A DNA stretch of 64,000 nt from Mesostigma viride (GCA_009746045.1 RPFO01001642.1:331001-395000), one strand, 5' to 3'. Shown: positions 20,700 through 30,675, counted from the stretch's first letter. Notes: generated by a model not told the origin, from the sequence alone. Translations and numbers: made by a program.

Positions 20700-20925
20700 C
20701 GAGGAAAGGTTAAAAAGCTGAACAAGGATAAGATAAAAATCTGTTCAAGGCTAAAATAAAAATCTGACCAAGGCTAAACTAAAATCAGATCAAGGATAAA
20801 AGAAAATCAGGTCAAGGAGGAAACAAAATCAGATCAAGGATAAAAGAAAATCAGATCAAGGATAAAAGAAAATCAGGTCAAGGAGAAAACAAATTCAGGT
20901 CAAAGGGGCATGACAAAAAAAATCA
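20700..20925. repeat. Degenerate 22-bp tandem repeats in the Ty3 leader
   Basis: Units near ATCAAGGATAAAAGAAAATC recur about ten times between the gag start and the 5' LTR, with AGGTCAAGGAG and CCAAGGCTAAA variants. They lie in the 5' untranslated leader of the element on its own strand. Confidence 0.8.
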
Positions 20926-21566
20926 AAGGGAAGTGGCTACCACTTTAGCAAGGACAAGGAAGGAATGATTTAAAATCTGATCAAGGAGAAAATAAAAAGG
21001 AAACAAAGGAAAACACACATGCATTATTGTAGCTTATTGTTACCGAAATGCCGAGGACGCCTGAAACCAGCGCCCGTTGGTAAATAAACATCCGGCTCAA
21101 GATTCTGCACGAGGAAGCATATAAGAAAACACAGCAGCATGCACGGAAAAGAGGTGTAGTCGAAAGAGACGCTAATCGTCCCACTATCCAGCCCTATTGA
21201 ACCGTCAATCCTAGCTAACGTAATCAAACAACATTCCAAGGAAACGCGTGTATACAAAGGAAGAAAAGGAGCTAACCCACTGAACCGGCTAACCCACTAG
21301 CTAACGTCAAACAGCACCCAGCAAGGAAATGCACACACAGAAGGAAAAGGAAAAGAAACTAGCTACGTGAGGAGTTCATCCGCTTTGAGCAGGTCTAACT
21401 TCTAGGCAGGGCGTGTCCCGAATCGGGCAGCACTACCCCCCTAGCTTAATTGCAGGCGACCCGCCCATTACCTGTCAAGAGGTTGTCTTCTTCTGTGCCC
21501 TGGCCGCGGAAGGTCTCTGGCGTATAAGGTTACTGTTGCAAGGGAATATCGTCGCGTCCACCTAAA

Positions 21567-21581
21567 CTATCTCCGCTACCA
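21567..21581 (-). other. Primer-binding site of the Ty3-type element
   Basis: One base inside the 5' LTR the minus strand reads TGGTAGCGGAGATAG. It begins with the TGG complementary to a tRNA CCA end, and TGGTAGCGGAG resembles complements of initiator-methionine tRNA 3' ends. The exact host tRNA cannot be verified here. Confidence 0.65.
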
Positions 21582-21582
21582 T

Positions 21583-22169
21583 TGTTACGCCCAGGCTCTA
21601 CTCGATCCCAAACCCCGCGCCTAACCTTACCTAAACTAGTGAGGGACCTAGTGATGAGGAGCTATGTTGTGGAAAGACCTGGGACGTGACGACTCTGTTC
21701 TCAATGCATTCTATTATTATACGCCATACACCGAATAAAACCAGGGTACTACGAAGGAAACAATACTATGTACACTGCCATGACCCTAGCTAATATGTGT
21801 TAATTCATAACACACGCCGGGTGCCATTCACGAAGGACAACTGCTGCATAAATGATCGCCGACAGGCGTGTATGCTCGGGCCGACATCGACCCTCGCCTA
21901 CAGGACCAACGCACGTCCACAAGGTTCACACGCAGGATAAAAGGACCACTACTAAAGTACGCAGCGCGGCGCGACTGCACCGAACCACCATACTCTGATT
22001 CGAACCACCATACTGTACAATTGCCACGTCACAAGGCCCGGTACCGACCGGCCAAAAGGTCCTAACTACACGTAAGCCTAGGAAAGTCAGCGAACTGTTC
22101 CGGAATGGCTGAGGCAACAAAGGACCTAATTTACGTCCGTAACAACAACAAAAGTTACGCGACGTAACA
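21583..22169 (-). repeat. 5' LTR of the Ty3-type element
   Basis: The 587-bp LTR differs from its partner by an extra TGTA (near 21768). It should contain the element's promoter on the minus strand. The following 22170-22174 TGATG is the target-site copy. Confidence 0.95.
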
Positions 22170-22427
22170 TGATGATTGAGTACCATAAATATGATGTTTG
22201 GACATTCATGCCACCACTTGTTGGGGGTACTACGCCCAACCACGCACCGGTGGCGAGCTAAAAATAGAAAAAGACGCTATTTATGAGATATTTTGCCCAA
22301 GACAAACCACTTATCCAAATGACCTGCCCATACATTTCTGCAAAGTTCCCCCACTTTTTTAAAAGCTGGGCTATTTACATGGCCAAAATGGTCACATTTG
22401 TTTGAGTTATTAATTTTCCCGCAAAAT
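22170..22427. repeat. Older dispersed repeat, left part, disrupted by the Ty3 and PAT elements
   Basis: Shares ACCATAAATATGA, GAGCTAAAAATAGAAAAAGA and CGCTATTT with the copy at 46745-47200. Its continuation lies at 27817-28060, on the far side of the PAT element, where AAAGTTTGAGCTCATTCTGA is again shared with 46745-47200. Confidence 0.75.
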
Positions 22428-22805
22428 CGGGGTTCTCTGAACATAGTTTCTTTATAGTGATACGGAAGGGGAGCCGCTGATGCTAGGTGAAATAGAGCTG
22501 GGTGATGTGATCGTAATAAGGTTGATTAGGCTTCTAGTGTACGAGTATTACGGAAGATATGGCCTAATTGTTGCGGCCCATACCTTGACGGTGTGCTGAG
22601 TACCTTGACGACGGATTTTTGCGTCTAGGTTCTCCTAGCAGATCTGTGATTGCGGACGGGTTTGCAACAGGCAATATCTGAAGTAAAACTTGACGGCTAA
22701 AACTGTTTAGAGGCCGTTGCCGGATCTGGCCGTTGGTAGAGAGCCGTTGGCCTTGAAACACGATAAAAGCTTGCTCACCTAGCTCATGGCGGTCTCTTTT
22801 GTTTT
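22428..22805 (+). repeat. Split direct repeat A1 of the PAT-type element
   Basis: The 378-bp sequence from CGGGGTTCTCTGAACATAGT to CTCTTTTGTTTT is repeated at 27271-27648. It is the left end of the element and precedes gag by 71 bp. Confidence 0.93.
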
Positions 22806-22876
22806 AACGAAGGCGGCGACAGGGGTCAGGGGCAGCGTAGCTGACGCCCAGAATTCCTTTCTGCAAAGCGGCTGGG

Positions 22877-23935
22877 ATGCCGAAGCCCGGGCGGAAGCCA
22901 GGTTCGACAGGTGCTGGGAAGCAATTACCGAAAGCTAATCCCGAGGTGCCGACAGCTACTAAACAGACGGGAAAGGGCCGACTAGGCTGGCCGACGCAGA
23001 AGAAAAGGCTCCATCAGGAGCTCTCCACTTGCTCGGGCCTGCCTGAAGTGTGCGCTGCCTTTGAGGCGGTCCTCGGGACCGACTGGGTAACTACTGTCAG
23101 CCGGTGGTCTGCGGCCCAGCTGGAGTCCGTCGTTGGACTGCTGGTCGACCACGTGGACGGGCCTGAAATTCTGGCAGCAGCGGACCCAAACGAAGCGCTA
23201 GTGGCAGCCCTCCAAAGCGCCCGGGACTTGGCGGACTCGGACGAAGAGGAGATGCAGCCACCACGCCGGCCCACGAAAGGGGCGAAAAAGGGGACGAAAA
23301 AAGTCGGAAGCCCAGCCCCGAGCAAGGGAAAGGCCGCGGGGGATGTGAGGGAGCAGCTCTTGGAGCTGGCGGCTATTATTGGCAAGCAGGGGCAGGCGGG
23401 CAAAGAAGAGGAGGAGGAGGAGGAGTCCGAGGAAGAGGATTTCCTGACGAAATTGAAGGATGCGCTGGCCGGGGCAGATGGGGCTTCCAGGAAGCCGAAA
23501 AAGACCAAAGGGGTGACGCTGCCCACTCGAGCACAAGTGGTGAATTGGAGGGTGCAAGAGAGAGTGCTCCCCGAGGTGCTCGAGGATGCCAACGACAATG
23601 GAGGGGGGATAAAGAGTTGGATCATGGCTACTCGCCAAGGGGGGTGGAGGAACCAGGAAAGCAGGAAGGTGGTCATGAACATCGCCCTGGCCATGGACAC
23701 ACTCTTCAAGGAGTTGGGGCCGGCAGCCGGGGAGTTGGCTGGGGTAGAGTATCTCATGAGGGTGGTGGCAGCCATGCTCCTAGTGGAGAGCCAGGGGTCA
23801 GGAGGGTGGAAGGTGGCTGGCCACCTCCTTGCTCTCAAGGAAGATGCCTCCTTGGTGAGCAACCCGGCCATGAAGATGGCCCTGCAAAGCGCCACGATGA
23901 TGGAGAAGCTGGGCAAGGCCCAGCAAACCAAGTAA
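22877..23935 (+). CDS. Gag-like protein of the PAT-type element
   Basis: The 352-residue frame starts at ATG 22877, shortly after repeat A1. It is basic at the N-terminus (MPKPGRKPGSTGAGKQLPK) and has a central Lys/Glu-rich low-complexity stretch (KEEEEEEESEEEDFLTKLKD). The C-terminal 150 residues are helical-looking, with RVQERVLPEVLED and WIMATRQGGWRNQESRKVV. No CCHC knuckle is present. I assign it as the nucleoprotein from position and composition, not from a recognised domain. It ends 47 bp before the reverse-transcriptase start and in a different phase. Confidence 0.75.
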   Translation: MPKPGRKPGSTGAGKQLPKANPEVPTATKQTGKGRLGWPTQKKRLHQELSTCSGLPEVCAAFEAVLGTDWVTTVSRWSAAQLESVVGLLVDHVDGPEILAAADPNEALVAALQSARDLADSDEEEMQPPRRPTKGAKKGTKKVGSPAPSKGKAAGDVREQLLELAAIIGKQGQAGKEEEEEEESEEEDFLTKLKDALAGADGASRKPKKTKGVTLPTRAQVVNWRVQERVLPEVLEDANDNGGGIKSWIMATRQGGWRNQESRKVVMNIALAMDTLFKELGPAAGELAGVEYLMRVVAAMLLVESQGSGGWKVAGHLLALKEDASLVSNPAMKMALQSATMMEKLGKAQQTK

Positions 23936-23982
23936 ACACCGAAAGGGTAAACCGCTCCCCCTTCCCACTGCCTCTTCCTACA

Positions 23983-26526
23983 ATGCCTCTAAGCACTACG
24001 TGGGGGAGAGTGAGGTCAGCACGCAGACGCCAGCGTGCAACTCGCCGCCGCCGGACCTTCACTCTACAACACAAGGTGATTACGTGGTTGAATTGGCTAT
24101 GGCACGGGGGGGCAGACCCTCCGCCTAAATCTGGAGGCGCGTGCTCCAGAGGAACGGCGGAGGCCCTGAAAAGGGTCAAGAAGCACTGCGAGTGGTACAG
24201 TCGCCGCGTAACCGGCGTTGCGACAGGCCCCGCAGAAGGAAGTGATCTAATCTATGGGAAATGTAATAAGTATGAACAACTTGTGGCGGAGCGGGTGAGT
24301 CTGCCGAAGCGCGAGGTGGCAGGAAAGGCGAAGCTGCTGGATTTGCTGGCGCTACGACCTAGTTGGCGAGAGGTGTACGCGAGCGAAGCCAACTGCATCA
24401 AGCCGGAGGTGGCTGCCAGTGCGAGGTATTGGAATGTACCTGCCCCCAGCCGAGGGTGCACCATGGCGGAGTGGGGCAAGTTGATGGGGAGGGCAGCGGA
24501 CGTGGGGATGGTGGAGTTCCGAGAGACGCGGCCAAAGTGGGTAGACGGATGTTTTGGGGTGGCCAAAGGAGTGGGGGAGTTAAGGCTCATTGTGAATAAG
24601 AAGTTGGGGAACGCACTGTGGGTGGACCCCCCTAAGACGGTGTTACCCCACCTGGGCATATACTCGGAGGTCTATATCAAGGGTCGGTGCTACACGGCCA
24701 AGAGCGATCTGGTCTCGTATTACTATACCATCCAAGTGCCGGAGTGGTGGTGGGATTATCAAGGGCTACCTGATGTGTGGTCCACCGATGTCGGGCTGCC
24801 GGGGCGGCGGAGGAGGGTGTGGCCAGTGCTGAAAGTGCTGGCCATGGGGCACTCCCACGCTGTAGCGCTAGGGGAAGCCATCCATGAGATGGTCCTCTAT
24901 GCCACGGGCGCTTTGGATCCTAGACGGCAGGTGAACCGCCTCACAAGTGTAGGGGAGCTGACCGTGCTTCGGAATGCATGGGGTAACCCAACCGCCCTAG
25001 CCATCGAGTACAAGGAGGAGAGCACGAGGGAGATGCAAATCGACCTTGAGGACCCCCCTGCCCCTATGGTATCCATCACTATTGATGACCTGGTGGTCAG
25101 CAATGGGCGCACGTGCGAGGCGGTGAATCGCTTAATCGCGAGTGCTATTGAAGACGGGTACGCGCCTAACAACCTTGTGCCCTCCAAGGACAAGACGATC
25201 ATGGCTAGCCCGGAGGGGGAGGACGAGCTAGAAGCTCTGGGTGTTGTTCACCGGCGGGATGGGGTGTTGGAGCCGACAGCTAAGCAGCTCACCCTTGTGG
25301 TTGCGCACACTCGTGTACTCCTCGAGAGGGGACGCGCTACCGCTGAGGCGCTGGCGGCCGTCGTGGGCCGGTGGGTGTGGCTGCAGATGCTCAGCCGCAC
25401 TTGCTTGTCCATATGGCAGCAGAGTTTTAAGTTCATCAACCTCAAGGGGTGGGGCCAGCGAACGCGACCTTTGTGGCAAGGTGTGCGCGATGAGCTCGAG
25501 TGTGCCATGGCGTTGGCCCCCATGCTCCGTGTGGACCGGGGGGCTGCCCTGGCTCCGGTGGTGGTGGCCTCGGATGCGTCTAGTTTTGGGCAGGGGGTTG
25601 TCTACGCTGAGATGGCCCCAGCTGAGGTGACGGAATTAGCTCGGGCCCGGGAGGTGCGGGGTTACCCAACCCTCCTCACCCCAGGTGAGGCCATGTATGC
25701 CGGGCCTAGACCCTTGACCAAGGCCGCGGAAAAAGCCATCATCCACGGGCGATGGCGCGTCGGGATCAAGAGTCGCTGGCGCGATTCGACCATGCACATC
25801 AACGAGAAGGAAGTGCGGGCCGCTGTGAAGGGGGTGGAGCGCTCGGCCCGGAACCTCGGAACATGGGGTAAGCGGGTGGTGAGGTTAGTGGACTCCACTG
25901 CCGCTTTGGGCTGCTTGGCTAAAGGGCGTTCCTCTTCTTACCGGTTAAACAAGCAATGCCGCCGGTTGTGCGCTCTTACGTTGGTCACCGGCAGCCGCTC
26001 ACAATGGGTCTGGACGCCAAGTGAGCTTCAGCCTGCGGATGGGCCTTCGCGGGGGCTTTCCATGGCTGCCTCGGTGGCCGGGTGGGTCCGCGATTTGACT
26101 CGCGAGGGTGTTCATCCCAATCCCGGGCCTCGGCTTGGCGCTAGCTACTTGACCCTTCTTGAGGGCAAGGTGAAGCCGGCTACTTTGATGGTTTACCATC
26201 GGGGTCTTAGGTCCTTTTTCGCATGGTGGGCGAGCCGGCGGGGTCGGGTTGGCAGCTTGTTGCGCGGCTTGACGATAGAGGAATACTATTGCGAGTATGT
26301 CGCTTGGGCGCACTCACGGTGTTACAGCCGCCAGTTGTGTGTCAATGCGCTTATGGGCCTGAATTTGTACTTCCCCCGGGAGGTGCGGGATTGGGCCTTG
26401 GCACGAAGTGTTTTGGCTGGCTGGCGCACGTTGGCACCCCCTCGTGCCCCCCCCCCATTCCATGGGAGGCTGCGTTTGCGCTTGCTTGTACTATGGTGCT
26501 CCAGCGGCAGCCTCGTGCGGCTATGA
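23983..26526 (+). CDS. Reverse transcriptase / RNase H of the PAT-type element, with recombinase N-terminus
   Basis: I choose ATG 23983 (MPLSTTWGRVRSARRRQRAT) because it follows the gag stop; the frame is open further upstream but overlaps gag. RT motifs are LRLIVNKKLGN, CYTAKSDLVSYYYTIQVPE, KVLAMGHSHAVALGEA and the catalytic VSITIDDLVVS (IDD). RNase H follows, with VVVASDASSFGQGVVYAE, MHINEKEVRA, RLVDSTAALGCL and WTPSELQPADGPSRGLSM, giving the D-E-D-D set. The last 130 residues (KPATLMVYHRGLRSFFAWW onward) are the core-binding domain of a tyrosine recombinase, whose catalytic half continues in another frame. The frame leaves homology at a run of ten C (26447-26456) and ends 70 bases later. 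Confidence 0.88.
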   Translation: MPLSTTWGRVRSARRRQRATRRRRTFTLQHKVITWLNWLWHGGADPPPKSGGACSRGTAEALKRVKKHCEWYSRRVTGVATGPAEGSDLIYGKCNKYEQLVAERVSLPKREVAGKAKLLDLLALRPSWREVYASEANCIKPEVAASARYWNVPAPSRGCTMAEWGKLMGRAADVGMVEFRETRPKWVDGCFGVAKGVGELRLIVNKKLGNALWVDPPKTVLPHLGIYSEVYIKGRCYTAKSDLVSYYYTIQVPEWWWDYQGLPDVWSTDVGLPGRRRRVWPVLKVLAMGHSHAVALGEAIHEMVLYATGALDPRRQVNRLTSVGELTVLRNAWGNPTALAIEYKEESTREMQIDLEDPPAPMVSITIDDLVVSNGRTCEAVNRLIASAIEDGYAPNNLVPSKDKTIMASPEGEDELEALGVVHRRDGVLEPTAKQLTLVVAHTRVLLERGRATAEALAAVVGRWVWLQMLSRTCLSIWQQSFKFINLKGWGQRTRPLWQGVRDELECAMALAPMLRVDRGAALAPVVVASDASSFGQGVVYAEMAPAEVTELARAREVRGYPTLLTPGEAMYAGPRPLTKAAEKAIIHGRWRVGIKSRWRDSTMHINEKEVRAAVKGVERSARNLGTWGKRVVRLVDSTAALGCLAKGRSSSYRLNKQCRRLCALTLVTGSRSQWVWTPSELQPADGPSRGLSMAASVAGWVRDLTREGVHPNPGPRLGASYLTLLEGKVKPATLMVYHRGLRSFFAWWASRRGRVGSLLRGLTIEEYYCEYVAWAHSRCYSRQLCVNALMGLNLYFPREVRDWALARSVLAGWRTLAPPRAPPPFHGRLRLRLLVLWCSSGSLVRL

Positions 26527-27059
26527 TGGTCATCGTTATTTTCCAACAATACCTGCGGGTATCGGAGGCGCTCAACCTGTTGGTCGGCCATGTGCGCTTG
26601 CAGCCTGATGTTCGGTTGCGGGGTTCGCAGCGGGGCGCCTTGTTGTTGATGTCAGCTAAGACGGCTAAGGGGGAGGTGCAGTCTGTGGTGATCGAGGATG
26701 TCATGACTGAGACCCTCTTGCGGGCTTGTATGCGTGGCAAGGCGGCCTGGGAGCGGGTGTTCCCTTACGATTATGCCCAGTTCAGCCGGGTTTGGCATCA
26801 GGCCACGCAAGCTTTGGGGGTCGACACGGTGTTTACCATTCACGGGCTGCGGCATGGGGGGGCTACCTATGATTTTTTGCGGCAGCGCAGCATGGCTGAT
26901 ATTCAGCATCGGGGTCGCTGGCGCAGCAGCAAAACTGTCGCCCACTATGTGGGATTGCACCGGAGCTTGGCCCTCACCCTTCCTGACGCCCTGGTTCGGG
27001 CTATCGCCGCCTGCCCCCCGCGCATTTGGCGGAGCGTCTTTTCTCTGCCTTCCTCTTAA
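26223..27059 (+). CDS. Tyrosine recombinase catalytic domain of the PAT-type element
   Basis: The frame is open from 26223, but the meaningful part starts at about 26447, at the C10 run where it takes over from the previous frame. Catalytic residues are visible: Arg in QQYLRVSEALNLL, a Lys in SAKTAKGE, His-x-x-Arg in IHGLRHGGATYDF, the next box HRGRWRSSKTVAHYVG with its His/Trp position and the Tyr nucleophile. The enzyme would integrate a circular DNA copy, replacing the integrase of LTR elements. Because the core-binding domain is encoded in the preceding frame, a functional recombinase needs a frameshift at the C run, or the run has gained or lost a base. No obvious independent start codon exists at the right place. 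Confidence 0.85.
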   Translation: MVGEPAGSGWQLVARLDDRGILLRVCRLGALTVLQPPVVCQCAYGPEFVLPPGGAGLGLGTKCFGWLAHVGTPSCPPPIPWEAAFALACTMVLQRQPRAAMMVIVIFQQYLRVSEALNLLVGHVRLQPDVRLRGSQRGALLLMSAKTAKGEVQSVVIEDVMTETLLRACMRGKAAWERVFPYDYAQFSRVWHQATQALGVDTVFTIHGLRHGGATYDFLRQRSMADIQHRGRWRSSKTVAHYVGLHRSLALTLPDALVRAIAACPPRIWRSVFSLPSS

Positions 27060-27135
27060 GTTCCCTTCATTCTTGTCTTATGCGTCCACCGGTTTTTGTT
27101 TTGCCCCTGGCTTGGGTCGCCAGGGAGGGATGTAA

Positions 27136-27270
27136 GGGTAAGGCTAGCCTTTTTGGACATAAAGTGTTCCCATGGGTAAGGATGGCCAGTTGAGGGCCAC
27201 TTCCCGATGTGCTCTACTTATTGTTTTAATAAAGAGTCTGGTTACCCTGGAGTTCCACGGTTAATAGAAT
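27136..27270 (+). repeat. Split direct repeat B1 of the PAT-type element
   Basis: The 135-bp copy starts GGGTAAGGCTAGCC and ends GGTTAATAGAAT; it abuts A2 directly and recurs as B2. It contains AATAAAG at about 27229, a plausible polyadenylation signal for the element's transcript. Confidence 0.92.
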
Positions 27271-27648
27271 CGGGGTTCTCTGAACATAGTTTCTTTATAG
27301 TGATACGGAAGGGGAGCCGCTGATGCTAGGTGAAATAGAGCTGGGTGATGTGATCGTAATAAGGTTGATTAGGCTTCTAGTGTACGAGTATTACGGAAGA
27401 TATGGCCTAATTGTTGCGGCCCATACCTTGACGGTGTGCTGAGTACCTTGACGACGGATTTTTGCGTCTAGGTTCTCCTAGCAGATCTGTGATTGCGGAC
27501 GGGTTTGCAACAGGCAATATCTGAAGTAAAACTTGACGGCTAAAACTGTTTAGAGGCCGTTGCCGGATCTGGCCGTTGGTAGAGAGCCGTTGGCCTTGAA
27601 ACACGATAAAAGCTTGCTCACCTAGCTCATGGCGGTCTCTTTTGTTTT
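27271..27648 (+). repeat. Split direct repeat A2 of the PAT-type element
   Basis: Second copy of A1, lying between B1 and B2 as PAT-type replication models require; no difference from A1 noted by eye. Confidence 0.93.
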
Positions 27649-27681
27649 CCCACCCGCCCTCCCTGTGTGTTGCCTGTTTGG

Positions 27682-27816
27682 GGGTAAGGCTAGCCTTTTT
27701 GGACATAAAGTGTTCCCATGGGTAAGGATGGCCAGTTGAGGGCCACTTCCCGATGTGCTCTACTTATTGTTTTAATAAAGAGTCTGGTTACCCTGGAGTT
27801 CCACGGTTAATAGAAT
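27682..27816 (+). repeat. Split direct repeat B2, right end of the PAT-type element
   Basis: Second copy of B1. It follows A2 after 33 bp and ends at GGTTAATAGAAT, after which the older dispersed repeat resumes with GGGTACTTTTTTGAGC. Confidence 0.92.
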
Positions 27817-28060
27817 GGGTACTTTTTTGAGCAAAAAAAAATAAATCAAATCATTAACACATCAGATTGGGTCATCCATACATTTTAAATTCCACTGAGT
27901 GGGGGGAAACACAACCCCAAAGTTTGAGCTCATTCTGACAAGCGTAGCTCAAGTTATTGATTTTCCTGTGATGCCACCTGGGTAGACGCTAAAAGAGAAT
28001 TGAGCTAGTGCTGAGCCAAAATGACATCTGTTTTGCTACCCTAGACACCCAAAAACATGC
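27817..28060. repeat. Older dispersed repeat, right part
   Basis: Resumes the repeat broken at 22427. It shares CAAAGTTTGAGCTCATTCTG and the nearby AAAAAAAATAAATCAAAT style with 46745-47200. Beyond about 28060, up to 28490, the sequence is unique to my eye, with no gene. Confidence 0.65.
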
Positions 28061-28489
28061 CCACTTTGATCACGGAGTGTGAAAGGGATGTCCGGAGCGT
28101 CATACGCCCCACCCCTCCATCGTCACAGCCAGCCTTGTGAGTCTACCCTTAACAACAAGGCTGGTAGGACGACAGGCCTGAGCAGCATATGTCATGCCTA
28201 TCTCAGGCTAATAATGTGTGATTTTGTGCCAACAACCAAGTTGTTCCACCCAACAACACATTAAAAACCCTCTTCCAAAATGCCCAACAAGCCGGACATG
28301 TGGAGGACCACACACGCAGTATATAAAGAGAAAATAAGCTGACTTTTTATCCAGCCAACCTGTGGCTAGCTGCTCTGGTTAGCATGACAAAGGCTATCAT
28401 TTACTCAGTGGGAAAGGTGAAGAGACCATTGGAACAACCTACCTGACGCATGTGCCACCAAAGCATTGTGTCACGCAAAATGCACACTG

Positions 28490-29065
28490 CCTCCTTTCTA
28501 ACAAGCACGAGCCACTTTCTTTAGGAGACAGGTGCCAGCTCGTCAGTGTCTGGGGAAAATGATGCCGCTGCTTAGGAAGACCGCGTGAATTTCCTCGAAC
28601 ACAACTGTCTATAAAGCAAAAGAAATTTCAGAGAAGCATGGAAATAAAAGCATTACACCTTCCCGACAGGGTGTGGGCCACGCGCTGCAGCAAGCCAGCC
28701 ACGTCACAGACGAACTTGCTAAAAAACATCCAGGAATCCAGCGATGCAGCGCCAGGACCCGCAACTTCCTGGAGCCCTGCATCTGGCCGGAAAGAAGGCA
28801 AAAAGCTTACGCTCAACGAGCTAAGAAAGCAGGAAAGCGCTATCTTAGGACGTTTAATACAACTAGAACGTACCATAACGGGCATTTATTCGTGCCCAGG
28901 CGCACAAGAAAGGCCACCCTTTCATGGAGAGGTCGGGCGCGCATCGCGCAGGCCTAATGTTATCTTACCGCAAAATGACGGGAAAGGTAAAGATAGCAGC
29001 GGGAATTTTTACGGCTTTAGAAACATCATTAAACTAGCTTCCATTAGGACCATCAAAACTGGCAA
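28490..29065 (+). repeat. Diverged relative of the hAT-like family, left part, split by hAT-like copy 1
   Basis: The segment around 28570-29050 is a diverged version of 29790-30090 inside copy 1. For example CGCGCAGGCCTAATGTTATC here matches CGCGCAGGCCTGAACGAAAT there, and ATGACGGGAAAGG matches ATGACAGGAAATGG. The relationship continues at 30676-31010 beyond copy 1. A 164-codon frame at 28638-29132 crosses the insertion border and is not a gene. Confidence 0.6.
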
Positions 29066-30675
29066 CAGAGTGCAATCGTACGTTATACGCGTTATACGGT
29101 CACGGTGGAGTATAATGTATAATACGGTATAATACGGTATAATACGGTATTATACGTTTTCGTACGGACACACTCAGAATACTCTGATTTTACACATTTT
29201 AAGACACCCACCATCAATCCACATGTTTTTAACACTGTTTTGGACATAATCCAAGGTTGCCCTACCCTCGGCTATACTCTATACGGTGGATATTGTGGAC
29301 ACGATCGATATATTGCATGTAATACTGAGAGTGTAAACGTGCGCATGCATAATTGTGTGTATGTGTATAACTGTATATATGTGGCTTTATATTGGTTATG
29401 TTTACTTGGGTGCCTTCACTTTGATGCAAGTAATTATATATGGTAAAAAGGCCAGCAATAACTAGGGGACCGTGCAGTGGGCCAGCAAGGGGCCAACATG
29501 TTAAACATGGCTAAACAGGTGGGGATGTGATAATAAGTAACTCACATATTCTCACCTTCCATACAACAACCTTGTTTTCCAGCAGGCTGAAGAGCATGAC
29601 AGGCGTCTATGAGCTCGCCAGCTCCTTGCAACGGTGATGCCGCTCCCAGGCAGCTAGGGTCCTTGACTACGCAATATAGAATGTCTACCGTGTGAAAACC
29701 TCCATACAGGAAGCGTAGCAAAGCCAGATAACTGCCCGATCAATTCTGGGTAGCTTTAGGAAGCATGGCATACGTAGCGTAAGGAAAACCATTGAAAGCT
29801 GCGGAAAATCTGATAGCACAACTGCAACAAGTGGAGAACAAAATAGCAAGAAAAACCCAGAAACGGCGCAAAAAGTTTCATGCCAGGTTCATTAAGAGCG
29901 CAAACAGACTGGGCGGTGACATGCGGCAAATCAACGTACCACGGCCGGCATTATTTCCTACCCAGGCGCGCAAGAAAAGCCAGCCAGCCATGGATGGATT
30001 AACCGCGGATCGCGCAGGCCTGAACGAAATCATTTTAGAAATGACAGGAAATGGCCGCAGATCGAAGATGCTTAGGTTATTTTCATGGTGTCCGTTACTA
30101 AACGGCTCTTGCTGCATCAAAATAACCCACGAATATCGAGTTCTACCGTCGCAGGCACACATGCTAGATTATTCATCGCGGCCAAATTGTTGGATGAGAC
30201 CCCCGTGCAAATCTGTACCAACAAAGGCAGCGAATTTGCAAATAGTGCAGATCTTGCTATGAAACATCATAATAGAACATCACTTTTAACCATCGGCTTA
30301 ATTTTTTCGCCTGTCGCCCGCCGGATTAGCCATATTTTAACGGAACGCACGTCGCCATGGCCACCTCCGCGGTGCGCGCACTGTGCACCACAATTTCAAA
30401 ATAAGATCGCGTCGAATTGTGAAAGTTCAGACGGGTCAGTACTTATAGTAGAGATACGAAATCTGTGGCTTCAAATCGTTGCCCTGTCGTTCTGGCATCC
30501 TAGCCGCGCAAAACGTAAAAAAAACGCGGAAAACACGGCATCATACGGTATAATACGGTATTATACGTCATTATACGCTAAAACGTATTATAACGTATGA
30601 ATCATACGCTCAAAGCCAGCGTATTACGTATTATACCGTATTATACCGTATTATACGGCGTATGATTGCACTCTG
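29066..30675 (+). mobile_element. hAT-like non-autonomous element, copy 1 (1610 bp)
   Basis: Termini are CAGAGTGCAATCGTACG at 29066 and the complement of CAGAGTGCAATCATACG ending at 30675. A perfect 8-bp duplication, ACTGGCAA, lies at 29058-29065 and 30676-30683. An 8-bp duplication with CAG...CTG ends fits the hAT superfamily. Subterminal CGTATAATAC palindromes are repeated at both ends. The frame 29792-30262 (156 codons) is preserved in copy 2 but has no transposase motif I recognise, so mobility in trans is likely. Confidence 0.85.

Larger units (their letters stand above)
14323..22169 (-). mobile_element. Complete Ty3/gypsy-type LTR retrotransposon, coding region degraded
   Basis: The 7.85-kb element lies on the minus strand and is bounded by LTRs of 583 and 587 bp that start TGTTAC and end GTAACA. 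The 5-bp target duplication TGATG is present at 14318-14322 and 22170-22174. Domain order on the minus strand is gag, CCHC knuckle, protease, reverse transcriptase, RNase H, integrase, which is diagnostic of Ty3/gypsy. A primer-binding site and a polypurine tract are in the expected places. The frames are broken by stops and frameshifts, and the central reverse-transcriptase region looks shortened, so this copy should not be autonomous. Confidence 0.93.
22428..27816 (+). mobile_element. PAT/Kangaroo-type tyrosine-recombinase retrotransposon (DIRS order), nearly intact
   Basis: The 5.39-kb element has split direct repeats: A1 22428-22805, B1 27136-27270, A2 27271-27648, B2 27682-27816. A1/A2 are both 378 bp and B1/B2 both 135 bp, and they appear identical by eye. 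This A1-ORFs-B1-A2-B2 layout is the signature of PAT-like elements, including Volvox Kangaroo. Between A1 and B1 lie gag, reverse transcriptase/RNase H and tyrosine recombinase coding regions, in that order. Integration by recombinase fits the absence of a target duplication; only AAT is shared at the flanks. A 33-bp spacer separates A2 from B2. Confidence 0.92.
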
